From Actinoplanes xinjiangensis (GTDB lineage: Bacteria; Actinomycetota; Actinomycetes; Mycobacteriales; Micromonosporaceae), in the NCBI RefSeq assembly GCF_003148685.1, contig NZ_QGGR01000001.1, forward strand, positions 62,001 through 126,000: a DNA stretch of 64,000 nucleotides. Direction: 5' to 3'. A program made the position numbers and the translations under genes. The notes beneath the pieces were generated by a model. The model had not been told where the DNA came from. It searched no databases and saw only the letters and a list, made by a program, of their open reading frames with translations. This document shows positions 45,462-53,584 of the stretch, piece by piece. Position 1 is the stretch's first letter, and each line of letters opens with the position of its first letter.

Positions 45462-46573
45462 GCTTTCACCCCGGTCAGCAGGTCGCGGGTCCAGGCCAGT
45501 TCACCGGCGATGCCGTCGGCCAGTTCCGCGGGTGAGGTGGGCCGCTGCCCGGCGGGCAGGACGTCCCAGGTGTAGGTCTCGACGTCGAAGTGGTCGCAGT
45601 CCACCACGCCCAGGGCGTCCCGCAGCAGCGGTGTGGTGGCGGTCAGCGGCGGCTCGGGTGGCGCGTGCAGCGGGACGTGGAAGTGGATGCGCCACGGGCC
45701 GGGCGGGTTCTCGGTCAGGGCGATGTCCAGGTCGTCACAGGCGTGACCGGCGGCGCTGCGAGTCTGGTGCAGGAACCGGGGTTCGGCGTACCGCTCGAGC
45801 ACCGGGCGGGCGGCGACCGGGTCGGCGACCTCCAGCGCCGCCGACACCTGCACCTTGACGATCGGGATCCCGGCCGTGGCCAGCCTGTCGACGGCCGCTT
45901 TCGGGTCCTCCCAGGCGCAGGCCAGATGGGCCAGGTCGAGGCAGACGCCGAGCCGGTCGGTGTCGGTGCCGGCGAGCATGTCGACGGCCTGGGCGGTGGT
46001 CTCGGCGACGCAGCCCGGTTCGGGCTCGAACGCGACCCGGACCACCCGGCCGGTCTGCCAGGCGATCTCGGCCAGCCCGCCGGCGAGCCGGTCGAGCATG
46101 TGCCGGGCGGCGTCGCGCTGTTCGGTCGGCCACGGCTCACGCCAGGCCAGCGGCAGCGTCGACACCGAGCCGCGCTCGGCGTCGGCGGGCATCAGGTCCA
46201 CCAGGATGCGGGCCAGGTCCAGGGTGTAATCGAGGCGGGCGGTGGTGGTCCAGTCGGGCTGGTAGACGGCGTGTTTGACCACCGGCGCCTGGAACGCCTC
46301 GTAGGGGAAGCCGTTGAGGGTGACCACCTCCAGGCCGCGGACGTCGAGTTCGCGGCGCAGCAGCCGGCGGGCCTCGCCGTCGTCGGCCAGGGCGGCGGCC
46401 ACCGGGGCGGCCAGCCACAGTCCGAGGCCGAGCACGTCGGCGGCCAGGCGTTCGCGGACCGGTACGGCGTACGTGTCGAGCTGTCCGATGATGCCGGTGA
46501 GATCCTCGGCCGGGTGCACGTTGGTGCAGTAGCTCAGGTGCACCGGCCGCCCGTCGGGACGGCGCAGCCGCAT
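45458..46573 (-). CDS. eboE: EboE-type metabolite traffic protein
   Basis: 371 residues from ATG 46573, which overlaps the upstream TGA as TGATG. The opening HLSYCTNVHPAEDLTGIIGQ and the VVTLNGFPYEAFQ, VAFEPEPGC, GVCLDLAHLACAWED and HFHVPLHAPP blocks are the hallmark of EboE, a TIM-barrel protein (AP endonuclease-like) of the bacterial ebo operon. Its reaction is unknown; ebo genes are needed for traffic of scytonemin precursors in a cyanobacterium. Translationally coupled on both sides. Confidence 0.88.
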   Translation of the reverse strand: MRLRRPDGRPVHLSYCTNVHPAEDLTGIIGQLDTYAVPVRERLAADVLGLGLWLAAPVAAALADDGEARRLLRRELDVRGLEVVTLNGFPYEAFQAPVVKHAVYQPDWTTTARLDYTLDLARILVDLMPADAERGSVSTLPLAWREPWPTEQRDAARHMLDRLAGGLAEIAWQTGRVVRVAFEPEPGCVAETTAQAVDMLAGTDTDRLGVCLDLAHLACAWEDPKAAVDRLATAGIPIVKVQVSAALEVADPVAARPVLERYAEPRFLHQTRSAAGHACDDLDIALTENPPGPWRIHFHVPLHAPPEPPLTATTPLLRDALGVVDCDHFDVETYTWDVLPAGQRPTSPAELADGIAGELAWTRDLLTGVKA

Positions 46574-47424
46574 CAGCTGCCCCCTCGCAGGATCGAGCTG
46601 CCCTCGAACAGCGGCCCGGTGTCGGCGACGTCGCTGAGGTCGAGCCGTCCGGACTGCCCATAGAACGCGACCGGATTGCGCCACAGCACCAGGTCCACGT
46701 CGTCGTCGCTGAACCCGGCGGCGAGCATCGCCTCGCCGGTGCGCAGGGTCAGCAGCGGATCCGAGCGCCCCCAGTCGGCCGCCGAGTTGACCAGCACCCG
46801 GTCCAGGCCGTGCTCGCGCAGGATCTCCACCATCCGCGGCGGCGACATCTTGGTGTCCGGGTAGATCGAGAACCCCATCCAGCAACCGGAGTCGTGCACG
46901 GCGGCGACGGTCACCTCGTTGAGATGGTCGACGACCACCCGGCCGGGGTCGATGCCGCTCTCCCGGACCACGTCCAAGGTCCGTTTCACGCCGTGCGCCT
47001 TGTCCCGGTGCGGGGTGTGCACCAGCGCCGGAAGCTCGTACTCGACGGCCATCGCCAGCTGGGCGGTGAACGCCTCGTCCTCCTCGGGGGTCATCGAGTC
47101 GTAGCCGATCTCACCGACCGCCACCACCGAGTCCTTGTCGAGATACCGCGGGACCAGGTCGAGCACCGGACGGCAGCGGGGGTCGTTGGCCTCCTTCGGG
47201 TTGAGGGCGATGGTGGCGTGGTGGCGGATGCCGAACTGGGCGGCCCGGAACGGCTCCCAGCCGACCAGGGAGTCGAAGTAGTCGGCGAACGAGCCCGGGT
47301 TGGTGCGTGGCTGGCCCAGCCAGAACGCGGGCTCGACGACGGCGCGGACACCGGCCGCGGCCATCCGCTCGTAGTCGTCGGTGGTGCGTGAGGTCATGTG
47401 GATATGCGGGTCGAAGATGCGCAC
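46573..47424 (-). CDS. TatD-like metal-dependent hydrolase (EboB type)
   Basis: 283 residues. Amidohydrolase fold: DPHIHM (H7, H9), GEIGYD, LVHTPHRDK, VVDHLNEVT and a late SAADWGRSD metal Asp. The sequence fits the TatD-related hydrolase of ebo clusters more than the nuclease TatD. Coupled to eboE by a one-base overlap. Confidence 0.87.
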   Translation of the reverse strand: MRIFDPHIHMTSRTTDDYERMAAAGVRAVVEPAFWLGQPRTNPGSFADYFDSLVGWEPFRAAQFGIRHHATIALNPKEANDPRCRPVLDLVPRYLDKDSVVAVGEIGYDSMTPEEDEAFTAQLAMAVEYELPALVHTPHRDKAHGVKRTLDVVRESGIDPGRVVVDHLNEVTVAAVHDSGCWMGFSIYPDTKMSPPRMVEILREHGLDRVLVNSAADWGRSDPLLTLRTGEAMLAAGFSDDDVDLVLWRNPVAFYGQSGRLDLSDVADTGPLFEGSSILRGGS

Positions 47425-47444
47425 GGGACCTCCAAGGGGGACGG

Positions 47445-47966
47445 TCAGGGGATGCGGTCGAGCAGGCGGTGCGCGTCCGGGGGCAGCTGCCGCCCGGCCG
47501 CCTCGCGCTCCGCGCGGAGAGCGGCCACCATCGCCGCCAGCTCACGGTCGGCGCGCTGGTCCAGGTCGTGCACGTTCGTCAGGGGTACGGCCAGGAAGAC
47601 GCACTTGAGGACGGCATGCCGCCACGCGTGCTGGTCCAGGTTCCGGGCGTACGGGCCCAGCGCCGCCGTGAGGAGCCGGGTGTCGTTGGTGCGGATCGCG
47701 TCGTGCAGCAGCGGCACCGCTTCGGCCCCGAGCGGCAGCAGGGGCAGCGCGGTGAGGACGGCCAGTTTCTCGTTCGGGTCGCCGTGCCGGTACAGGTCGT
47801 CGATCCAGTGGGGCAGCACGTCGGCCGGCAGAGCCCGCAACAGCCGGGTCCGTGCCCCGATCACGTCCGGGCAGTGCCGGCCCGCCGCGGCGAACGCCCG
47901 CACGATCGCCGGTGGGTCGGCGCCGACCCTCGCGACGGCGTCGGTGAGCCATGCGTTCTGTTCCAT
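47445..47966 (-). CDS. eboA: EboA-domain protein
   Basis: 173 residues from ATG 47966 with GAGGAGG 5 nt upstream. All-helical; the diagnostic block is WRHAVLKCVFLAVPLTNVHD followed by LDQRADRELAAMV, typical of EboA. No catalytic motif is known for the family. Lies 20 nt upstream of the TatD-like gene and 10 nt downstream of the isomerase. Confidence 0.85.
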   Translation of the reverse strand: MEQNAWLTDAVARVGADPPAIVRAFAAAGRHCPDVIGARTRLLRALPADVLPHWIDDLYRHGDPNEKLAVLTALPLLPLGAEAVPLLHDAIRTNDTRLLTAALGPYARNLDQHAWRHAVLKCVFLAVPLTNVHDLDQRADRELAAMVAALRAEREAAGRQLPPDAHRLLDRIP

Positions 47967-47976
47967 GACGCCTCCT

Positions 47977-48840
47977 CTATTTCTGGGCGGCCCGCAGGAA
48001 CTCCAGGGACTGTGCCGCCACGGTGGGGGCGGCGTGGGAGTGCCGGGGCAGTTCCACCGCGACGAGCCCGGTGTATCCGGCGGCCGACAGGGCGGCCAGC
48101 ACCGGCGGGAAGTCGATCTCGCCGGTGCCGAATTCCAGATGCTCGTGCGTGCCCCGCCGCATGTCGTCGATCTGCACGTTGACCAGGTGTTCGGCGACCG
48201 CGGTGACGCAGTCGGGAACCGGTTCGGGCTCCAGGCAGCGACAGTGTCCGATGTCGAGGGTGATCCCGAATCCGGCGGGCGCGCCGAGGGCGGCGTGCAG
48301 TCTGCGCCAGGCGGCGATGTCGTCGACGAGCATGCCCGGTTCCGGTTCGAAGCCGAGCGTGACGCCCTTCTGCCGCGCCGCGGTGAGGGTCCGGGCGCAG
48401 CCGTCGACGAGCCGGTCCCAGGCGGTGGTGTCGTCGACGTCGGGGGGTTGGATGCCGGCCCAGAACGACACCGCCTCGGCGCCCAGGTCGGCGCCGATGT
48501 CGACGGCCCGGCGCAGGAAGTCCAGCCGCAGCTCACGGCCCTCCTCCAGCAGCGTCGGGGAGTGCTTGCGCCACGGGTCGAGCAGGTAGCGGGCGCCGGT
48601 CTCGATCACCACGCCCAGGCCGAGTCGTTCCAGCCGGGCGGCCACCGCGGCCACCCGGCGCGGCAGGTCCGCGGCGAACGGGTCGAGATGGTCGGTGTCG
48701 AGGGTGAGCGCGACCCCGTCGTAACCGAGGTCGGCGATCACCGCGAGGGCGTCGTCGAGGCGGTGGTTGGCGAACCCGTTGGTGCCGTACCCGAACCGCA
48801 GACCCGCCCCGGTCCGATCCTGCTCTGCCACCGCGATCAT
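47977..48840 (-). CDS. Sugar phosphate isomerase/epimerase-like TIM barrel
   Basis: 287 residues. Xylose-isomerase-like barrel: RFGYGTNGFANHRLDDALAV, VALTLDTDHLDPF, LGFEPEPGML, GFGITLDIGHCRCLEPEP, NVQIDDMRRGTHEHLEFGTG and VAVELPRHSH, with the usual Glu/Asp/His metal ligands. Start overlaps the UbiA stop by 4 nt. It is an extra member beyond the six classical ebo genes and may rearrange the cyclitol or sugar intermediate. Confidence 0.87.
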   Translation of the reverse strand: MIAVAEQDRTGAGLRFGYGTNGFANHRLDDALAVIADLGYDGVALTLDTDHLDPFAADLPRRVAAVAARLERLGLGVVIETGARYLLDPWRKHSPTLLEEGRELRLDFLRRAVDIGADLGAEAVSFWAGIQPPDVDDTTAWDRLVDGCARTLTAARQKGVTLGFEPEPGMLVDDIAAWRRLHAALGAPAGFGITLDIGHCRCLEPEPVPDCVTAVAEHLVNVQIDDMRRGTHEHLEFGTGEIDFPPVLAALSAAGYTGLVAVELPRHSHAAPTVAAQSLEFLRAAQK

Positions 48841-49679
48841 GTCGGGCTCACCACCTTGGCCAGGCGTTTCGCGGCGACCGCGGCGCCGGCGACCGCGATG
48901 CCCGCGACCGGGGAGCCGGCCCGTGCGGTCAGGGCGCCCTGCAGTGCCGGGAACGCGGTGATCCCGGCGGCCACCGCGTTCTGCAGCGCGGCGGCGTCCG
49001 GGCGGGCGACGGCACGCTGCTGGGCGGCACCGAAACGGGCCGCGTACCAGGCCGAGAGCAGCCCGGCGGCCGGGGTCTGCCGCGATGCCGCGAGGCCGGC
49101 GACGACCGCGGTGCCGGCGAGGGTCACCGACGGCAGCGCGGCGTCGGCGCCGGTCGTCTCCCGGCGGGACAACACCGTGATGAGGTACGTGTGAGCGGCC
49201 ACCGTGAGCGCCGCGGGCAGTGCCGCCCGATGCCGCCCGTGGCCGACACCGAGCAGCACGTCGAGGCCACGGCAGGCCGCCATCACGGCCGGTCCCGCCA
49301 CGGTGTTCTTGGCCACCAGGTCGTAGGTCCAGACCGCCCCGGCCAGCGGCGCCGCGACCGCGAGCGCCCGTTTCCCCCCGGCCAGCGCGGCCAGCCCCAG
49401 TCCCGCACCGGTGAGGCCGGCGGCGATACCGAGGGCGGTGGCCGGGCTGACCCGGCCGGACGGGATGGGCCGTCCCGGCCGCTCGACCGCGTCGATGTGC
49501 CGGTCGGCCCAGTCGTTGGCGGCCATCCCGGCCCAGTAGAGGCAGACCGAGGCCCCGGCCAGCCCCAGGGTCCGCGGGCGCAGCGTGCCCGCGGCGGCCG
49601 CCCCGGCGACGACGTCACCGGGAACCGAGAGGGCGGCCGGCGCGCGGACCAGCCGGGCGATGTCCCGCCAGCCGGTCAT
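48837..49679 (-). CDS. UbiA-type membrane prenyltransferase (EboC type)
   Basis: 280 residues, seven to nine membrane helices. First Asp-rich motif NDWADRHID (N55, D56, D59, D63) with ERPGRPIPSGRVS after it, and the second region WTYDLVAKN. UbiA enzymes transfer a prenyl chain to an aromatic or sugar acceptor in the membrane. Overlaps the inositol-phosphate synthase stop by 4 nt; the prenyl donor is probably made by the synthase at 43066. Confidence 0.9.
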   Translation of the reverse strand: MTGWRDIARLVRAPAALSVPGDVVAGAAAAGTLRPRTLGLAGASVCLYWAGMAANDWADRHIDAVERPGRPIPSGRVSPATALGIAAGLTGAGLGLAALAGGKRALAVAAPLAGAVWTYDLVAKNTVAGPAVMAACRGLDVLLGVGHGRHRAALPAALTVAAHTYLITVLSRRETTGADAALPSVTLAGTAVVAGLAASRQTPAAGLLSAWYAARFGAAQQRAVARPDAAALQNAVAAGITAFPALQGALTARAGSPVAGIAVAGAAVAAKRLAKVVSPT

Positions 49680-50971
49680 GCGGTCGCTTCGGAGTCGGAA
49701 CCGGCCGCTGCCGGACCGGGACCCGCCGCTTCCGGACCGGACCTCCCCGCTTCCGGGCCGGACCTCGCCGCTTCCGGGTCGGGCCTAGCCGCTTCCGGGT
49801 CGGACCCCGCTGCTTGCGGGCCGGGACCCGCCGCTGCGGTGTCGAGGCCGGCGGCGAAGTCGACGAGCAGCCGCCACTGGTCGGCGAGGCCGTGCGGGAC
49901 GTCGCCGAGCGGGTCCTTGAAGAAGAACGCCAACTCGGTGAGCGGGCCGGAGCGTCCGGCGGCGTGGGCGGCGGCGGTCAGCCGGGCCAGGTCGAGCACG
50001 AGCGGGGCGGCCAGTGCCGAGTCGCAGCCGTGCCAGGTGAATTCGAGGCGCATCCGGGTGCCCAGGAACCCGGCGAACGTGACCAGGTCCCAGGCGGTCT
50101 TGAAGTTGCCGATGTCCTCGACGTACTCGATGCGGACCGTGCCCTGCGGCTGCTGCCCGAGCGTCTCCTGGAGGACCCGTTGCTTGCTGGCGCTCTTGGC
50201 GCTGTTGGCGGCCGGGTCGGCGAGGTTGGCGCCGTCGCCGCCGCCGAGCAGGTTGAACCCCGACCAGGTCCGCACGTCCAGGTGGCGCTGGGCGAACATC
50301 GGGGCCAGCACCGATTTGAGCAGGGTCTCACCGGTCTTGCCGTCGCGTCCGGCGTACGGCAGCCGCTGTCGCCGCGCGAGTTCGTCCAGGGCGGGCAGCC
50401 GGGCCCCGGTCGACGGGGTGAAATCGACGTAGGGGCAGCCGGCCCGCAGCGCGGCGTAGGCGTAGAGGGCGCTCGGCGGCAGCACCGGGCGTTCGGTACG
50501 CAACGCGTCCTCCAGCAGGGCGAGGCTCGCGTGGGCGGGATCGTCGTCCGGGACCGGCTCGGTCGAGGCGACGTTGATGACGACGACCCGGTCCAGATCG
50601 TGCCGTTCCCGGAACTCCACCAGGTCGGCGACGATCAGGCCGGCGGTCGCCGCCTGGGTGGCGACGTGCGGCAGCGGCCGGATGTCGGCGTCCACCGCGG
50701 TCAGTTCGGTGTGCACGGCGGCCACCAGCGACGCCGGGACCACGCCGGCGTCGGCGAGGGCCTCGGCCCGTTTGGTCAGCGGCACCGGCGACGGGTCGTG
50801 GCCTCCGAAGACGAGGTCACCGAATCCGGGCAGGGCGGGACTGCGCAGATCGGGTAGTTCGGTGACGCAGCCGGTGGGCGCGGCCAGGCCGGCGCGCAGG
50901 GCGAGAGCTCCGACGATACTGGTGACCGCGACACTGCCGCGGCCGCCGACCAGCCAGACACCCAGGGACAT
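49676..50971 (-). CDS. myo-inositol-1-phosphate synthase with repeat tail
   Basis: 431 residues from ATG 50971 with GGAGGAG upstream. NAD motif VGGRGSVAVTSIVGA (9-15), VVINVASTEP, YVDFTPSTGA, GRDGKTGETLLKSVLAPMFA, WSGFNLLGGGDGANLADP and EYVEDIGNFKTAWD match inositol-3-phosphate synthases, which cyclise glucose-6-phosphate with a bound NAD. A seven-unit heptapeptide tail ((S/P)(D/G)PEAAR) follows the catalytic domain. First gene of the ebo-type operon. Confidence 0.9.
   Translation of the reverse strand: MSLGVWLVGGRGSVAVTSIVGALALRAGLAAPTGCVTELPDLRSPALPGFGDLVFGGHDPSPVPLTKRAEALADAGVVPASLVAAVHTELTAVDADIRPLPHVATQAATAGLIVADLVEFRERHDLDRVVVINVASTEPVPDDDPAHASLALLEDALRTERPVLPPSALYAYAALRAGCPYVDFTPSTGARLPALDELARRQRLPYAGRDGKTGETLLKSVLAPMFAQRHLDVRTWSGFNLLGGGDGANLADPAANSAKSASKQRVLQETLGQQPQGTVRIEYVEDIGNFKTAWDLVTFAGFLGTRMRLEFTWHGCDSALAAPLVLDLARLTAAAHAAGRSGPLTELAFFFKDPLGDVPHGLADQWRLLVDFAAGLDTAAAGPGPQAAGSDPEAARPDPEAARSGPEAGRSGPEAAGPGPAAAGSDSEATA
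49679..49825 (-). repeat. 7 x 21-bp in-frame repeat, C-terminus of inositol-P synthase
   Basis: Seven 21-bp units encode SDPEAAR-like heptads (PGPQAAG, SDPEAAR, PDPEAAR, SGPEAGR, SGPEAAG, PGPAAAG, SDSEATA) just before the stop. Pro/Ala/Gly-rich and probably flexible. The array spans the ATGA junction with the UbiA gene only at its very end. Confidence 0.85.
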
Positions 50972-51007
50972 GACTCCTCCGATTCGTTGGCGGCACGTGC
51001 GGCGGTC

Positions 51008-51100
51008 AGGCGGAGCCGGTGCGGCGTTCCGGCTCCGCCTGCCGGTCATCGGGCCACCCGGGCCGGGCACGGGAATCCCTTCCGTGCCCGTGCCGGGTGG
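51008..51100. terminator. Two hairpins between ABC/dehydrogenase operon and ebo operon
   Basis: AGGCGGAGCCGG / CCGGCTCCGCCT (51008-51019, 51029-51040) is a perfect 12-bp stem. A second, longer stem (51054-51100, arms CCACCCGG..GGCACGG) has two mismatches and a bulge. Positioned after the stop of the dehydrogenase gene at 51185, so likely its terminator, and also just before the ebo promoter region. Confidence 0.6.
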
Positions 51101-51184
51101 CGGTTCCTCCTCGCCGTCCGTCCGGACACGGGGCGCACCGTGGCCGGACCCTCGCGGACGGCGGGGAGGTTCATACGGCAGTGG

Positions 51185-52405
51185 TCAGGCGGCCACCTCC
51201 GCGAGGATCGGCTCCACGTCGGTCCAGGCCGAACCGTGGTCGGCGGAGCGGATCACAGCGTCCAGCACCAGTTGCACCTGTAGCGCGTCGGTGAACGACG
51301 GGGTCGGGTCGGCACCTGTCGCAATCGCTTCGACGAGGTCGCGGGCCTGATGGGTGAAGGCGTGCTCGTAGCCGATGCCGTGGCCCGGCGGCCACCAGGC
51401 CGACAGGTACGGGTGATCGGGTTCGGTCACCAGGATGCGGGTGAAGCCCTGCTCGCCGGACGGCCTGGTGGCGTCGTAGAACTCCAGCTCGTTCATCCGC
51501 TCGAAGTCGAACGCCACCGACCCGCGCGATCCGTTGATCTCCACGCGCAGCCCGTTCTTGCGGCCGGTGGCGAACCGGGTGGCCTCGTACGTGGCGATGG
51601 CACCGCCGTCCAGCCGGGCCAGGAACAGCGCGGCGTCGTCGACGGTCACCGGGCCGGTGGCGATGGGCGTACCGTTGCCGGAATTGTCCTCCGCGGCGGC
51701 GCTGAGCCCGCTGGAGGCCTGCGGCAGCGGCCGTTCCTTGACGAACGTCTCGGTCAGCGCGGTCACCCCGGTGATGCTCTGACCGGAGACGAACTGGGTG
51801 AGATCGATGATGTGCGCCCCGATGTCACCGAGGGCGCCGGAGCCCGCCTTGTCCTTCTGCAGGCGCCAGACCAGCGGGAACTGTGGATCGGTGATCCAGT
51901 CCTGGAGGTAGGCGGCGCGGATGTGCCGGATGTCGCCGATCCGCCCGTCGGCGACCATCCGCCGCATCAGGCTGACTGCCGGAACACGCCGGTAGTTGAA
52001 TCCGCACATCGACCGGATGCCGGCCGCCTCGGCCCGGACGGCCGCGGCGGCCATCTCCCGGGCCTCGGCGATCGTGTTCGCCAGTGGCTTCTCGCAGAGG
52101 ACGTGCTTGCCGGCCGCGAGGGCCGCGAGGGCGATCTCGGCGTGGCTGTCACCGGGCGTGCAGACGTCGATCAGGTCGATGTCGTCACGGGCGACCAGTG
52201 ACCGCCAGTCGGTGGTGTGTTCCTGCCAGCCGAGCCGGGCCGCCGCGGCGGCGACGTTCGCCTCGTCACGGCCGCAGACCGCCGTCATCCGGACGTGCAG
52301 CGGCAGGTCGAAGACACGGTTAACGGTGCGCCACGCCTGAGAGTGCGCGGCGCCCATGAACGCGTAGCCGACCATGCCGACCCGCAAGAGTGATTGCGTG
52401 GACAA
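51185..52405 (-). CDS. Gfo/Idh/MocA-family dehydrogenase
   Basis: 406 residues from TTG 52405 (LSTQSLLRVGMVGYAFMGAA), chosen for GGGGGGAG 8 nt upstream. Rossmann VGMVGYAFMGAAHSQAWRT, EKPLAN with catalytic Lys, GFNYRRVPAV and GDIGAHIIDLTQ. Close to IolG-like or levoglucosan-type dehydrogenases by pattern. Last gene of the second CUT2 operon; 23 nt after the binding-protein stop. Confidence 0.9.
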   Translation of the reverse strand: MSTQSLLRVGMVGYAFMGAAHSQAWRTVNRVFDLPLHVRMTAVCGRDEANVAAAAARLGWQEHTTDWRSLVARDDIDLIDVCTPGDSHAEIALAALAAGKHVLCEKPLANTIAEAREMAAAAVRAEAAGIRSMCGFNYRRVPAVSLMRRMVADGRIGDIRHIRAAYLQDWITDPQFPLVWRLQKDKAGSGALGDIGAHIIDLTQFVSGQSITGVTALTETFVKERPLPQASSGLSAAAEDNSGNGTPIATGPVTVDDAALFLARLDGGAIATYEATRFATGRKNGLRVEINGSRGSVAFDFERMNELEFYDATRPSGEQGFTRILVTEPDHPYLSAWWPPGHGIGYEHAFTHQARDLVEAIATGADPTPSFTDALQVQLVLDAVIRSADHGSAWTDVEPILAEVAA

Positions 52406-52428
52406 GATGGGTCTCCCCCCGTACGCGG

Positions 52429-53487
52429 TCAGAACCCGAGCTGGATGTAGCTGCTCGCGTTCTCCTTCGTGATGGTCTCCGATGCCAGCACGATCTCCTT
52501 GGGAACCTGGAGTTCCACCAGGTCGGCCAGGCCCTTCTTCTGGCCGATCAGCCGGGCCAGGGAGATCGCCGAGGAGGCCATCGACGGGCTGTAGGTGACC
52601 GTCGCCTTGAGTACCGTGTTGTCGGCCTGGATCGTCTCGATCGCCTGCTTGGAGCCGGCGCCGCCGACCATGATGAACTCCTTGCGGCTCGCCTGGTTGA
52701 TCGCGGCGAGCACGCCGACGCCCTGGTCGTCGTCGTGGTTCCACAGCGCGTCCATCCGCGGCAGCGCCTGGAGCAGCTGGGACGCCTCCTGCTGTCCGGA
52801 GTCGACGGTGAACCGGGCGGCCCGCCGGTTGGCGACCTTGAAACCGGCGGCGGCCAGCGTTTCGGTGAAGCCCTTGGACCGGGTCTGGGTCAGTTCCAGC
52901 TCGTCCATGCCGGCGATCTCGCCGATGATCGGGCTGCCCACGCCCTTGGCCTTCATCTGGGCGATGATGTAGTCGGCGGCGGCCACGCCCATGCCGTAGT
53001 TGTCGCCCATGATCTGGGTGCGGTAGGCGCGGGCGTCGGGGAAGGCGCGGTCCAGGTTGACGACCGGGATGCCGGCGGCCATCGCCTCCAGACCGAACGA
53101 GTTGAGCTCCTTGCCGTCGTGCGGGAGCAGCACGATGACGGTGGGCTTCTGGGCGATCAGGGTGGACAGGGCGGCCCGCTGGGCGGCGGCGTCGGCGCCG
53201 GCCTCGACCGACTTGAACTCCACGTCGCTGAAGGTCGCGGCCTGCGCCTTGGCGTTGTTGGTGATGGCGGCGATCCAGCCGTGGTCGGCGGCCGGCGCGG
53301 AGAAGCCGATGGTGACCTTCGTGCCGGGTGCCGCGTTGCCGCCGCCGCTGGTGTCGGCGGCCTTGGTCTGAGCCGTGGTCGGGGCCGCCTCGTTACTGGT
53401 GCAGGCGGTCAGAAGGGCTCCCGCACCCACCGCGGCGCCGCCGAAGAGCAGCCGGCGTCGCGACAGGTCGGAATTGATCTTGGACAT
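52429..53487 (-). CDS. Tat-type sugar ABC substrate-binding lipoprotein
   Basis: 352 residues from ATG 53487 with AGGAG 7 nt upstream. SRRRLLFGGAAVGAGALLTAC combines a twin-arginine motif and a lipobox, so folded export and lipid anchoring are likely. Peripla_BP_4 fold: VTIGFSAPAADHGWIAAITN, PTVIVLLPHDGKELNSFG, IPVVNLDRAFPD, ALWNHDDDQGVGVLAAINQA. Binds a sugar or cyclitol. Partner of the permease and ATPase upstream. Confidence 0.92.
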   Translation of the reverse strand: MSKINSDLSRRRLLFGGAAVGAGALLTACTSNEAAPTTAQTKAADTSGGGNAAPGTKVTIGFSAPAADHGWIAAITNNAKAQAATFSDVEFKSVEAGADAAAQRAALSTLIAQKPTVIVLLPHDGKELNSFGLEAMAAGIPVVNLDRAFPDARAYRTQIMGDNYGMGVAAADYIIAQMKAKGVGSPIIGEIAGMDELELTQTRSKGFTETLAAAGFKVANRRAARFTVDSGQQEASQLLQALPRMDALWNHDDDQGVGVLAAINQASRKEFIMVGGAGSKQAIETIQADNTVLKATVTYSPSMASSAISLARLIGQKKGLADLVELQVPKEIVLASETITKENASSYIQLGF

Positions 53488-53584
53488 GACCATCTCCTAT
53501 GTCTTAAAGAGAACGGAGCGTTTCAGGGTGTACGGATCCCGGCGGCCGTCGACGTGGACGGTCACCCGGGGGGACGTGCTCGCG

